Below the pieces are notes generated by a model, which saw nothing but the letters and a program-made list of their open reading frames with translations, was not told the origin of the DNA and made no database searches. Source: Symsagittifera roscoffensis (Eukaryota; Xenacoelomorpha; Acoela; Convolutidae). Taken from it: a stretch of 64,000 nucleotides of DNA. Positions within the stretch are counted from its first letter, which is position 1. The number at the start of each line of letters is the position of its first letter. The stretch lies in the NCBI RefSeq assembly GCF_963678635.1, contig NC_087066.1, forward strand, positions 32,927,301 to 32,991,300, written 5' to 3'. Of the stretch, positions 18,622 to 30,264 are shown piece after piece. The position numbers were made by a program, and so were the translations under genes.

Positions 18622-20216
18622 TTCCGACTTCGATACGAAAGTAACGGAATGTTTGTGCTCGGGGTGGGTTTTTTTCTTCAGACAAATTTCGACTTTTTAA
18701 CTAGCCCTTTTTGACGGATTTTTTATGACATTCGAAAAGTGTTGTTGTCCTGAGCTTAATTTTGGAAAAATATATCACCTGCGATCAATTTTCGTAAAGT
18801 TATGGGGTTTAAAGGTTCGCATTTTGGCCAATTTGGGACAATTAACGCGCGATATATTTCGCACTTTTAACGCGTAAGCGGAGATTTAGTCCGCCTTAGA
18901 AATCGTTCCAAATTGGTTGAAGTAAGCTTATTTGCCATAAATGATTGTTACTAGCAGCGAAATCAATTCTTTTGTATTTTATATGGCATGTGGTGGGATG
19001 ATTTTCATTAAAAAAAGTTCAAATTTCAGAAAAAAAAATCATTTTGTTTTATTACATTCAAATTTTTCATGTTAATACTGCTCCATAAAACTTAAAAGGC
19101 AGTCGGAAAATTCAGGGTTTGGCCTTGATACGAGCAGCAGCATTCTTGTTGTTCCGACTTTCGATACGAAAAAAAGGGAATATTTGTGCTCGGGTTGGGT
19201 TTTTTTTTCTTCAGACAAATTTCGACTTTTTAGCTAGCCCTTTTTGACGGTATTTTTTTTAAAAATCATTCGAAAGGTATTGTTGTCTTGAGCTTAAATT
19301 TGAAAAAATATTTTACCTGCGATCACTTTTCGTAAAGTTATGGTGGTTTAAAGATTGGCATTTTGGCCAAATTGGGACAATTAACGCGCGATATAATTCG
19401 CACTTTTAACGCGTAAGCGGAGATTTAATCCGCCTTAGAAATTGTTCCAAATTAGTTGAAATAAGCTTATTTGCCATAGTTGATTGTTACTAGCAGCGAA
19501 ATTTATTATTATTTTTTTTATATGGCGTGTGGGGCGATAATTTTTTATAAAAAAAATTTCAAATTTAAAAAAAAATTTCATTTTGTTTTATTACATTCAA
19601 TTTTTTCTTGTTAATACTGCTCCATAAAACTTAAAAGGCAGTCGGAACATTCAGGGTTTGGCCCTGATACGAGCAGCAGCAGTCCTGTTGTTACGATTTT
19701 CGATACGAAAGTAACGGAATAATTGTGCTCGGGGTGGGTTTTTTTTTCTTCAGACAAATTTCGACTTTTTAGCTAGCCCTTTTTGACGGTATTTTTTTAT
19801 CATTCGAAAGGTATTGTTGTCCTGAGCTTAAATTTGAAAAAATATTTTACCTGCGATCACTTTTTGTATAGTTATGGGGGTTTAAAGGTTGGCATTTTGG
19901 CCAATTTGGGACAATTAACGCGCGATATATTTCGCACTTTTAACGCGTAAGCGGAGATTTAGTCCGCCTTAGAAATCGTTCCAAATTGGTTGAAATAAGC
20001 TTATTTGCCATGAATGATTGTTACTAGCAGCGAAATCAATTCTTTTGTATTTTATATGGCATGTGGTGGGATGATTTTCATTAAAAAAAGTTCAAATTTC
20101 AGAAAAAAAAATCATTTTGTTTTATTACATTCAAATTTTTCATATTCATACTGCTCCATAAAACTTAAAAGGCAGTCGGAACATTCAAGGCTTCGCCCTG
20201 ATACGAGCAGTCTTGT
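18622..20216 (+). mobile_element. Three tandem Helentron/HINE-like non-autonomous elements
   Basis: There are three head-to-tail units of about 530 bp (18622-19151, 19152-19690, 19691-20216). Each begins with a palindrome built on CTTTCGATACGAAAG and TTCCG/CGGAA, followed by GCTCGGGGTGGG. Each ends with GGCAGTCGGAACATTCAGGG, a hairpin and ATACGAGCAG. Hairpins near both ends, no terminal inverted repeats, head-to-tail arrays and no obvious target duplication are features of Helentron-associated (HINE) families. Classification is an inference because no Rep/helicase partner is present. They are non-coding. Related copies are at 26551, 56061 and 56836. Confidence 0.6.
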
Positions 20217-20698
20217 CTATTTCTGTAGTTGTTTTAGGAGATTTTATGACAAAATGCATATAAAGTATGAAGAAAATGTCAGTTCACAATTTGTTAGCTT
20301 GTTCACCATGCCAAGTTTTATCAGATCTTTTCCACGCCCCCACCCACATTTCAAATTTTCCAGCTGTTCAATTGTCTTACGTGTTATTATGGCTGAAAGC
20401 GTGATGTTACGATGTATGGATGAAAAAAAATGTTTTCATTAGAATAATTAGTTTGTTCATACCATGCAAAATTTTATTGCATTTGTCAAGGTAAAATATA
20501 TTTTTCAAAAATGAAATTCAAATGTAGGGGAAGGAGGGAGAGGAAAAGAGCCTGGAAAAGAGCGTAACCTTGCAGAATGACCGCAAATATTGCAAGAGTG
20601 TTGCAAGAAAAAGCGAGAATGATAAGCAAGGAGGTTATTATGGGGAGTGAGTAAAAAACTGAAAAGGAAAGAAGCAACAGCCAGCCCCAACACACTAC
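20217..20698 (-). other. Start of Rab-gene intron, repeat-filled
   Basis: By strand this is intron of the Rab exon at 20699. It contains degenerate units of the 15.3-16.3 kb repeat family (GTTCACCATGCC, CCCCCACCC). No further Rab exon was recognised downstream on this strand. Confidence 0.4.
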
Positions 20699-20860
20699 CT
20701 CTAGCTCGACTCTTTCCAACTCCACTCCTATGGTATGTTTGGATGACATATCGAAAGTGTTGTCGGCATAGCGTGCCAGTAGATTAGTCTTGCCCACTCC
20801 ACTATTGCCCAGGAGGATCACTTTGTAGGTTATGTCCGGACCCGCCTGCAACTTGGACAT
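20699..20860 (-). CDS. First coding exon of a Rab-family small GTPase
   Basis: 54 residues start at MSKLQAGPD; a non-ATG open frame continues 8 codons upstream. TYKVILLGNSGVGKTNLLAR contains the P-loop GNSGVGKT (18-25), which binds GTP phosphate. TIGVE (43-47) is the Rab switch I/G2 region. The exon ends in frame at a GTAGTG donor (phase 0). Rab GTPases direct vesicle traffic on membranes. The spacing and TIGVE resemble Rab4/Rab11-type sequences, but the later exons that would identify the subfamily (DTAGQE, NKxD, C-terminal Cys) are not seen. A host gene, not part of an element. Confidence 0.85.
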
Positions 20861-21175
20861 TGTGCTCAGTGAATTACTATCCACACAAGTAACTTCAGTC
20901 CGAGAGGGCGTTTCAACTTAATCAGTGCTTTGTTCTAAATGTCTGTCGATTTGAACTCATGACTGTCATAAATCACGAGGGAATAAAAATGATCTGAAAT
21001 GTCTATGTCGTTTTGAAACGTGCGTTTTTAAACTGGCTGTGACCTGAATCTTTAAAGGGTTCACCATGCGTGGGATTTAATTATTTGATCCAAACAATAG
21101 TTCAATTGAAATGCAACATAGCTTGGAAAAAAGCCAAGGACTCATTCTAGCCCAAAAAACGCAAATAAATTTTAG
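20861..21175. other. Upstream flank of Rab exon
   Basis: No gene recognised. It presumably holds the Rab 5' UTR and promoter. The LTR-like repeat begins at 21176. Confidence 0.35.
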
Positions 21176-21548
21176 TGAGTTGGGACGGAAGGTAATTAAG
21201 AGTAATTTCAGATAGAGTACACCGTCTGCTCGTCACGCTATCTTATTTTCGGCCGGATAGATTCGTGCAACTTCTTAGTCTAATACCGATCTTAATCTTA
21301 CTCTTATATCTCTTAGTATCAATAGATCTAGAGTATATTGGTTTGATTACGATTCAGTCTCTTGGAGAAAGCAACTAAGTTGTAAGTTAAATTCAAATCT
21401 CTCTGGTGCTGAAATTACAAGTAATTTCAGCACTTACAAATAAATGGGTTGTTAGTTTGATGGAGTATGATTGGTTAGACTTTATTATTTTATAGGGATA
21501 AAATATCCAAATTATAACCAATAATAAATTATAGTTTGGATCTGGTTC
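21176..21548 (+). repeat. Left long direct repeat (LTR-like)
   Basis: It begins TGAGTTGGGACGGAAGG and ends TTTGGATCTGGTTC. The same sequence with few changes lies at 25691-26066. It contains a palindrome GTGCTGAAATTAC-AA-GTAATTTCAGCAC at about 21410-21437 and TATAGGGATAAAATATCC near the right end. The first bases TG fit an LTR, but the other end lacks the usual CA. Confidence 0.75.
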
Positions 21549-24500
21549 TACCCATCCGGGGTTTACAGAGTTTTTTGTTTTTTGACTTCTGTATTGGAGG
21601 ATGGATGATGATCGTTTGTATTTCGCGAGCATCATTTTTTGGTTCCGTTCTTGGAGAAGGAAGCTCCAGGAAGCTGGAATTATCGATATTGTTTTTGTCA
21701 TTCAACAATGACTGTGACCGCCAACAAAATCAATCTGATTTCCAAATGATTTGTTATGATCGTTTGTTCTTGTTCGGCGGAGAACTGATTGTGTCTCGAT
21801 CTTGTTTGGGAATGGCGTGAAGATTGAGTTTGGAGGAAATGCCTTGTAACTCGGATCTGTACGTATACTCGAACATCGAGGTGATCATTGGTCTGATTCT
21901 ATGAAGTCCTTTACTGCGAAGTGAAGTCGTACTTCAAATCCTTTGAGTTGTGATTGTGGGCGGCATATCGGTTATGTTCAGCCATTCTGTAGATTGAGGG
22001 CGAGGGGGTCGTTAAGTTTCTTGATGCTCGTCTTCGTGATCGTGTATAATCTATATACTGCATTATATAATTTACATATATAAATTTTTTGTTAACTCCG
22101 TTTTTAGTTATGATTTTTATTATTTGTTATCACAAAAGCTTTTATTTTTAGTTCTGTCATTTTTAAAGAGTTACTCATTCTTGAGTAGCTCTCGTCAAAA
22201 ATAGGGAGTGGGTCACAAAGCGTGTTCTCTAGCACGGTGGGTTAGGCCGGCTATTAAGCATGCTCAGGACGTCCTCTTCTGGTGGGTTAGGCCAAGAGTG
22301 AGGGTATGATTGCATGCTGGTTTTTTATGGGGTCCTGTTTTGTGTTTACCCTTTATGTTATGTTTGTTACTGGCTTTTCCTTTTGTTGTTTTGGTTCTTG
22401 TCCTTTTTTAAAAAATCAAATTGTTTGGTTTGGGTTTGTCTTGCAATTTTTTGATGTTTTATGATTTTTTTATGCTTGTCAATAGTCTTCAAAAGAACAA
22501 ACTATCCAGTTCTTTAAGCTGGTTTAATCCGGTTTGTGTACTTTGGGTTTTCTATTCTTAGTCATGTGTTAGTTTGTGTTTTATGGTGTTTAGTAAGCTG
22601 CGTTGGTTAGTTTGGACTATTTTATAATTCCTTTCCAACCGGGTTAAAAGAAAGTTTGAAACTTGTTATTGCTTTTTTGAATTGTTGTTAGTGAAAACTG
22701 AAACTTGAATCCATTATTTTAAACAATTCGTTGTGGGCGAGCTGTGCGAGTGTGGATAGAATTCTGGTGCGAGTAAATATAAAGAAGCGTCAATAAAAGA
22801 TTGGTACTGCTTTCTTCTGTATTAATTTACTACTTGAATTTTTAAATTTACTGCTTTGTGGGAATTGAATTTATAGTTTTTTTTTTCATTTTATTTTAGA
22901 TTTACCTCCTTGGGAAAAAGAATTCAGAGATGAATTTACTACAATGGGGAAAAATTTTACTGCATCATTTAGTGCGGTTTGTTAATAGCAGTTTATAGTT
23001 TCATGAAAAAGTTTCGGATTTTTATTTTGTTTTTCTGTTTGTAGATGATCGTGATCTAAAGACTAAAGAAAACGAAAAAAAAAACATTTAATAAAAAATG
23101 GTTAGTTGTATTTCAAATTTGTTAGTTTTAATTTACTCAATTCATACTTACCTATTCATCGGGAAAAAACCATGAGGGAAAACATCGTGGATGACATTAG
23201 ATGTGGTTAGTAGCTTTGCTATTATGCGAGTGATGTTTTTAGTCTGAAGCAGTGGCCAAAACAATTGGAGTGCTTTAATGGTTTTTAGTTCTCCAGTGCC
23301 AACGGAAAGTTCATAAGGTGTGTTTTGAATTAGATTAAAAAATTTGTGATTGTATTTAGTGTTGTATATGAGTTCTAAAATTGGTACTTCAACAGGTTGA
23401 ATGAATACATGCGGGACAATGAGTGGTCGGGATTCTTCTGCGTTGAAGGTTTTGGTGAAGGGACAGACAATATACATTTGCGTGATTGGGTCATAGTTAC
23501 GGAGGATGCCTTGAAAGTTAGTATTTTTAATGCAATATGTGAAATTAAGAAAAAACGGTGATGTGTATTTGGAGTTAATAAATTGATATCGATGATGGGG
23601 TTGTCGTGATCGTGTATGTAAGTCAAATTGATTTTGTATGAATCGATAATACGTGTAATTGTGTGTCTGTTTAATTTTTAACATGATGTCGTGTGAACAG
23701 TGCAAATCACGTTCTTTGGGTGTGAGGAAATGAAAAGTTAGTGAAAAAGTTTCAATTTGTTCATAAAATGATTCATAAGCTTGGATGTCACAAATTGTTT
23801 CTGAAATGATGTGATCGTGTTTTTACTAATGTATTAAGTGTGAAAAGATAAAGTATTCGGATAAAAAATTTTTCGGTTAATTGCGGGTTAACGAACTGAT
23901 CGTTGTCGAGGAATTGATCTTGGTTAGGTCTGATGATATTGTGATCGTAGTAACTGATGGGATAACCCTTAGCGCGAGGTGCGGTGAATGTTTTTATTAG
24001 CTTTTTGTATCGCACATGGGTGAATTGGCGAGGAGTTAGTGCTGTAGTTAGTCTGAAAAGGTCATTTTTAGTTCTTTCTATGTCCTGTAGTGGGTCAAGG
24101 ATTGGTAAAGCAAGTGGATTTGAAAAATTATAATATGATGTCCAATGGAGTGTAGGGATTAGTACATGTTCATCTACATAATTGTGTTGTTCAGCGTCAG
24201 TATCGGAGTGATTATATGTATATTGGGGAAAAAAGATTAGGTTACTTGGAGAAATTTGGTAGTGTTGGTATGATCTGGGTGATTTATATATTCTCGGGCT
24301 ATTCCGGGTTTGGAGGGAAACGGGTGGTTGGGGAATTTTCGTTTGAAGGTTCTGTAAGCACGGTTAGTACTGGATGATGATTGCGTTGATGTTGAGCATT
24401 GAGCTAAAGATGGGGTGTTATCTGACGAAGGTGTGGGAGTTGGTGGGTTTGATGACGTTATGGTTGATCATAATTGATGAATTGTTAGGGTTTGAGGGTG

Positions 24501-25690
24501 TTGTATTTGTTGTTGTAGTGTTATGAGATTGTTTAGTTGATAAGATATTTGTGCGTTATCTGGGAATTATTGTTGGAACGTTCATTTGTAAAAGGGGAAT
24601 AGGTTGGTGTCACTTGGGAAACATGAGAGAGGGTAGAGGGGGTTTCACTTTGGGCTTGGGAGTGGATGGGTCGGAAGGGGGGTTGAGAAAAGGTCTTCAG
24701 GGGTTTCTAAGTCGGAGTTTTCAAATTGGGAAATTGTATGAAAAACTATGATGTCTGAGTTAGCATCAGAATCCATGCCGGATGATGTGTTAATATGAGG
24801 TGAATCAGGTGGCGGGAAAGCAAAAAGCGGAATGATGGGAATTGAGTTTTCGAGATTGGCTGGATGGTAAATTGAACGGTGAAGGGATCCAATTTGTCAG
24901 CTTATCGTGGGCTAAAAGAATGATTGTTTTGAGATTGAAAAATGATGGTATGGGGCTGTTCGATTATTTGTTCATATGTATCGTCATTTTGGAATTGTTG
25001 TGTTACCATATGGTGAATTGGGCTTTGTTTATAATTTGGTCTTAAGCTATAGGTCTTTATAAATAATTTAGAGTTTAATTGATAGAAAACTTTATTTTTT
25101 GAATGCTGTTAGTGAGTTTATGATTTGCTGTTATGTTTAGGTGATGAAGCTGGAAATGAAAAGATGATTTATATATACTAACAATTTGTGTTCATTCTAA
25201 CTAATTTTTTTAAGTTTATGTTCAATAAATAAATTTTTTTCAGATAACTTTTTAAATTTACTGCAGTTTTGAAGTGAGCGACCAGAGATGTTTTTATCAG
25301 TCGTTTTTGTACAATAATAAGTTTAGCGGCTGAAATGATCGTTGAAGATTTTTCTTCGAAGATACTATGTTTGTAAATGAAAATCTAAATTCATTGCTAA
25401 CAAAATTCTGAATATAAAAGTTTGTGTTGGCTTTTGCTGTACGACCATGAAACTTAATGATAAGTTCCTTTGTAGTCATATGTCGTCTCTTGTCCGAGGT
25501 CTTCTTCCAATACCGGGTAGTTCTCGTATTGTTCGGAATAATGGCTCTGATCTGTTGAGTCGTAGAGACCTTTCAATTAAATTATTGTCATGTAACATTT
25601 TTGAAAATTTTTGTCTAATTACAATCTATTTCATTAGATCAAAGCTAATTTGTTTTTAAGCTCTTGTTTGAGACTTTTGGTCGCACCAGA
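21549..25690. mobile_element. Interior of LTR-bounded element, no recognisable pol
   Basis: About 4.1 kb between the direct repeats. I find no reverse transcriptase, RNase H, integrase or protease motif. Decayed coding is visible on the minus strand from about 24900 to 23148 (see the separate entry). GGTGGGTTAGGCC occurs twice near 22240 and 22280. The rest is T-rich and non-coding. This is best described as a non-autonomous or pol-deleted LTR element. Confidence 0.55.
23148..24900 (-). pseudogene. Decayed protein gene inside LTR-bounded element
   Basis: Minus-strand coding fragments follow one another with frameshifts. First is a Ser/Pro/Thr-rich acidic part (about 24900-24550, with DSDANSDIIVFH and SDLETPEDLFST). 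Next come 24015-23788 (TFTAPRAKGYPISYYDHNII) and a conserved-looking block to 23148 (NYDPITQMYIVCPFTKTF, then VEVPILELIYNTKYNH). The last block continues upstream of its first Met in the same frame. I do not recognise the family. A gag-like structural protein is possible from its position in an LTR element, but no zinc knuckle or capsid motif is visible. Confidence 0.45.
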
Positions 25691-26066
25691 TGAGTTGGGA
25701 CGGAAGGTCTAATTCATAGAGTAATTTCAGATAGGGTACACTGTCTGCTCGTCACGCTATCTTATTTTCGGCCGGATAGATTCGTGCAACTTCTTAGTCT
25801 AATACCGATCTTAATCTTACTCTTATCTCTCTTAGTCTCAATAGATCTAGAGTATATTGGTTCGATTACGGTTCAGTCTCTTGGAGAAAGCAACTAAATT
25901 GTAAGTTAAAAACAAATCTCTCTGGTGCTGAAATGACAAGTAATTTCAGCACGGACAAATAAGTGGGTTGTTAGTTTGATGGAGTATGTTGGTTAGTCTT
26001 TAATTTTTTATAGGGATAAAATATCTAAATTATAACCAATATTAAATTATAATTTGGATCTGGTTC
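25691..26066 (+). repeat. Right long direct repeat (LTR-like)
   Basis: Second copy of the 21176-21548 repeat, with small differences including one base change in the palindrome (GAAATGAC for GAAATTAC). No clear target-site duplication is seen: the flanks are TTTTAG on the left and GATTGG on the right. Confidence 0.75.
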
Positions 26067-27200
26067 GATTGGCCTTTTTTGTGGAAAAAATTCACTATTT
26101 TGCTATGTCGCTACGTCATTTTGTCGCTTCATATTTTTTTGGTTAATTGGCGTTTAGTTTTGGGAGCGGCTAAAATGGGACAGATCCTAAAATTCGAATG
26201 TCATCTATTTGTAGACATTCTATTTCGTTTCTAAGATTTTTGAAAAGCTTTCTTAAATTCAATTTCAGGGCGAAAATTGGCATGATATTTTTTAGGCCAC
26301 GATTAACTTAATTGGTTTGCATGATTAACCTTGTAAAACCCCTCGTTACACCAAAGAAATGAAGCTTATGTGAGAGTGAGGGTAAAGGAAAAAGATCCGA
26401 TTCCAGTTTTCACTTACTCTCAAAAATAAATGGAATCTGTTTCGGAAATCGCGTATTTCATTTGTTGGTCTGATTTTTTGCTCACAAGCAAAAAAATTAT
26501 ATCTATTTGTTCTGAAATTGTTTATACCCCGCAATTTGCATGCTGTTGTTGTTCCGACTTTCAATACGAAAGTAACGGAATATTTGTGCTCGGGGTGGGT
26601 TTTTTCTTCAGACAAATTTCGACTTTTCAACTGCTTTTTTGACGGAGTTTTTTCAAATCATTCAAAAGTATTAGTAGTAGAAGGTCGACCACCGGCAACG
26701 CTGGGGGGTGGATGAGAATTGTGCGGAAAGGAGCAGTAGCAAATTTATGTTAATTGTTTTTTTTTCGACCCGTTGCACTCGGTATTTACTACCATTTAAT
26801 TCCAGCTGGAAAAAACCACGCAGAGTTTGAAACGCAAACTTGTACTTGCATGTAACTGATACAAATGCAAGTATCCATTAAACTTTCGGTTCAATTTGGG
26901 CAAAGATAAAACTTAGCCAACATATATTAATTTCTTTTCACAATCGGCTCAAAATGTGTTAGGACAAATTACACTGTTATGTCTGTGGTGATTTTGCGCT
27001 TAACATGAATGTTGAATATATCCAAGCTAATTGTTTTTTCTGGCTAAAAGTTTCACCGATTACTTGAAAAATCGATTACAAATTAAACAACTTGAAAATT
27101 GTTCATATAGTTGTTGTGCATGTTTGATTTTGAATTTCTGTTTTTGCCAATGAAAATTTTCCTTATCGCCTTCTCCGGTAACTCAATTGGTCGAAAAATC
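26067..27200. other. Non-coding stretch with truncated Helentron-like copy
   Basis: From 26551 to about 26680 lies a 5' piece of the Helentron-like family (TTCCGACTTTC hairpin, GCTCGGGGTGGG). It is broken off before its 3' end and followed by GGTCGACCACCGG. Otherwise no genes are supported. Confidence 0.4.
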
Positions 27201-27293
27201 TTTTTGATCATTCAAGAATTTTTTCTGAGTGTTTTCTTCTCAGCTGAAAAGTCATTGGAAAATTGTGAAATCTTTTAAAAGTTAACGCTCAAA

Positions 27294-27515
27294 ATGAGCT
27301 GTAGAAATCCTAACGTTCGCGATTATATGGCTAATGATACACGAAGTTTTACAGAAATTTTTTTAAATGAGAACTCGAATGATTCAGGATACTGGTCACA
27401 CTATCCAGAGGTTCCAAAACTCAATGAGAAAAACGATTACCCATCAGAATCCTTGTGCAATGCATGTTACCCAGATCGTCAAAAAAGTGAGTGTTTTTCT
27501 TTCAAATATGAATGA
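27294..27515 (+). pseudogene. Small first exon of unknown nest gene, copy 1
   Basis: About 67 residues (CRNPNVRDYMANDT, then SGYWSHYPEVPKL and CNACYPDR) run to a GTGAGTG donor at about 27490. The near-identical copy at 32920 keeps the frame open, which may mean it is a real exon and not chance. It is convergent with the polymerase remnant. Family not recognised. Confidence 0.4.
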
Positions 27516-27540
27516 AGTTCAAATCAATTAAAGTGCAATT

Positions 27541-27876
27541 TTAAATCAATTTATGTGCAAATCTTATCTTTTTTCCAATTTCATTTTGCTTTAGTGGGAA
27601 GAATACGCAAAACTGTACGAACCAAAAATTATATCTTAAAAACCAACTTAACTTTTCACTCCCAAATCTTCTCCGGCCGATTGGACCAAAATCAAGATTG
27701 TCGTTGCCTTTCGTTACCATTTTGAGTGTATCATTGTTTTGATTGCATGCACAGAATGTTTTACTGTTCAAACAAACCAATTCTGTTCCACTCCATTCAA
27801 TTTTGAAGAAACCAGGTGTTTGCTTATCAAACTTCTTTTGATTCTCACAACAAACACGTGATAAGATTTTAAACAT
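27541..27876 (-). pseudogene. Polymerase B thumb remnant, second lineage, copy 1
   Basis: TPGFFKIEWSGTELVCLNSK followed by TFCAC and MVTKG matches the thumb-end pattern (TPGLxKxE, then LxSKxY, then KG) of protein-primed polymerases in another Polinton-type lineage. It lies downstream, on the same strand, of the palm remnant at 28254-28742. The intervening part is shifted. A decayed copy without function. Confidence 0.65.
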
Positions 27877-28253
27877 ATCATCTGGAAAACAATCCCTCTC
27901 ACCTCAGTTTTTCTGCACCCAGCTTGTAAATATTGCAAGTTTCAGCTGTCATGCGCTCGTTTTTAGTTGATTCAGTCCTTGAACGTGTATCTATTTCAAT
28001 TGCTCGATTCGTTTAAGAACGTAAAATTTGTCCGATAAAGTCGTATTTGAACTCTAGCATTCGCTGCTTGGCCTTGTTTAATGATGCAAAACCCAATATA
28101 ATTGGTTCGTCGTGACATGTTGTTTTTTTTACCTCTTTATTTCCTAGATGTTTCTGTCAATGACATCATAGGACTTAAATCGAGCAGAGTTAACCTTTTT
28201 TGTTACAGCTATTTTGTTAACATAAAGAGTTTTATCAAATTTTGTTTTATTGA

Positions 28254-28742
28254 TTAGATGTATTCCATAGACACTGTTACCAATAAATTTCGATGTCTAG
28301 GCAAAAACAGTCTTTTCAAAGTCAGCATCCTCAATCTGCGGTTATAGCTAACAAAGTCAATGAAATCCCTGAATGGTTTCTCGCGATTGTATCGTGTAAA
28401 CAAATGACACTTACTGACAAGAAGACGTTGAATTGGACACCACTTATTGTAGTCAGTTGTGAGTAGAACTTCATCACCAAAATAACTGGCTAGAACACAG
28501 CGCCAACCAGTAGACATCATTCCCTTAGCCACATTAAATTCAATCATATAACCATCAAGATCACTGCGATTAACAATCGTGTTTTTGAAAATTGGCGGTA
28601 ATTCCTCAAAGTTCTCTTTCAGATGATCTGGAACGTGGATATCAGCCAAAGCTAGACCATATAACTCGTCTGTCATTAGCACCTGAAGAAAATGACCTTT
28701 TGAAAGCGTTAATTTTGTCATATTCAATTCTCGGCACATCAA
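28254..28742 (-). pseudogene. Polymerase B palm remnant, second lineage, copy 1
   Basis: VDIHVP-type and PPIFKNT motifs (ADIHVPDHLKENFEELPPIF), then RCVLASYFGDEVLLTTDY and FRDFIDFVSYNRR, follow the family order after motif A (dipeptide IHVPxxLK, PPIFKN, LxxSYFG, then the basic helix). The frame is lost before motif B. The copy ends abruptly at about 28920, where it is joined to DDX19 repeats. Confidence 0.7.
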
Positions 28743-28945
28743 TAGAAAATCATTATTGTATTGCTTTAAGAATGACCATTCACATTCTCATTTCTCAGGG
28801 ACAGTGTACCCTGTCAACACAAAATAAATCAAAACAAAATATTCTTTAACATTATTTCAATTTTCATCAAAAATATTTTGGTTTGAAAATTATTTTTTTG
28901 TTCAAAAATTGAGAGTTGTCATGAGAGTTGTCAAAAACGCAACAA

Positions 28946-29770
28946 GACAGACTTTTTCCTGATAGCTAAATTAGTCTCTTTGCGACTCAAGTGGATGGAT
29001 GAAAACAATGTCACAGTTACTGACCAGAGAAAAGATTAGAGCAACCCCCTCTTCGGTCAAGTTCTTTCATTCCAAGAATTAAACCTCAAGCATGAAATTG
29101 TGAAAAAGCGCAACAAGACAAACATTTTCCTGATAGCTAAATTAGTCTTTTCGGGGCTCAAGTGGGTGGAAGAAAACAATGTCACAGTTACTGACTAGAG
29201 AAAGGATGAGAGCAACCCCCTCTTCGGTCAAGTTTTTCCATTCCAAGAATTAAACCTCAAGCATGACAATGTGAAAAAGCGCAACAAGACAGACATTTTC
29301 CTCATAGCCAAATTAGTCTCTTTGCGACTCAAGTGGGTGGATGAAAACAATGTCACAGTTACTGACCGGAGAACGGATTAGAGCAACCCCCTCTTCGGTC
29401 AAGTTCTTTCATTCCAAGAATTAAACCTCAAGCATGAAATTGTGAAAAAGCGCAACAAGACAGACATTTTCCTATAGCCAAACTAGTCTCTTCGGGTCTC
29501 AAGTGGGTGGATGAAAACAATGTCACAGTTACTAACACGAGAAAGGATTAGAGCAACCCCCTCTTCGGTCAAGTTCTTTCATTCCAAGAGTTAAACCTCA
29601 ATCATGAAATTGTGAAAGCGCTTCAAGATATGAAGCTCGTTCATCCATCGGCTATTCAAAGCAAGGCTCTCGCTACTGTGCTGTCTGAGCCACCAAACCA
29701 CATGGCTGCACAGAGCCAGTCGGGAACTGGCAAAACTGCGGCTTTTGTGCTGGCTACTTATCAAGAATAA
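28946..29770 (+). pseudogene. DDX19/Dbp5 helicase fragment with 171-bp repeats, copy 1
   Basis: Four 171-bp units start at 28946, 29117, 29288 and 29459. Each encodes a version of IAKLVS, KWVDENNVTVTDQRK, NPLFGQVLSFQELNLKHE, equivalent to the region before the Q motif of DDX19/Dbp5. They are followed by KALQDMKLVHPSAIQSKALA (Q motif) and AAQSQSGTGKTAAFVLATY (motif I, ATP binding). DDX19 exports mRNA at the nuclear pore. Several units carry TAG or a frameshift, so this copy is not functional. Confidence 0.85.
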
Positions 29771-30264
29771 ACGTTGATGATATGAATGATTTTTTCTATT
29801 TCTTATGAATAGCCGGTTCCGTTTTTAATTGTCACCTCTGTTCGTTCGTTAGTCGTTCAAAATAATTATTCCAGTTTGCGCAGCGTTTTGGTTTTAGATT
29901 TAAGTTCAAAAGAGGTTTTTCCTGATCATTTTTTGTTGAAAGTATAAATTAAGACAAGCCCCAATTGTAGGCTATTTCTCTCATCGAAAATATACAAAGA
30001 AACTAGTTTTTACTGGTTTCGCTCTCTTAGTACTTATCGAGTTAGTTCCTCGTTTGAGATAAGTGGTTTTTGTTTGAGATAAGTGTTTTTTGTTTGAGAT
30101 AACCCTCAAAATCAAAGTTTGTAGAACTCTATGGAGCATTATACGACTCGAGCTTGAATTTTCTCGAGAGACGGCAGAACCTTTTGAAGTGTTTGCGTTG
30201 GAGAGCGATTTTCGATATTCTCAATTGATCAAACCGGCAACGTTTTAAAGAATGGATAATTTCG

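Noticed and set aside
15320-20216. CRISPR-like or other regularly spaced array
   Set aside because: Units are long and degenerate, or whole elements with hairpin ends; no short identical repeats with unique spacers, and the DNA is animal.
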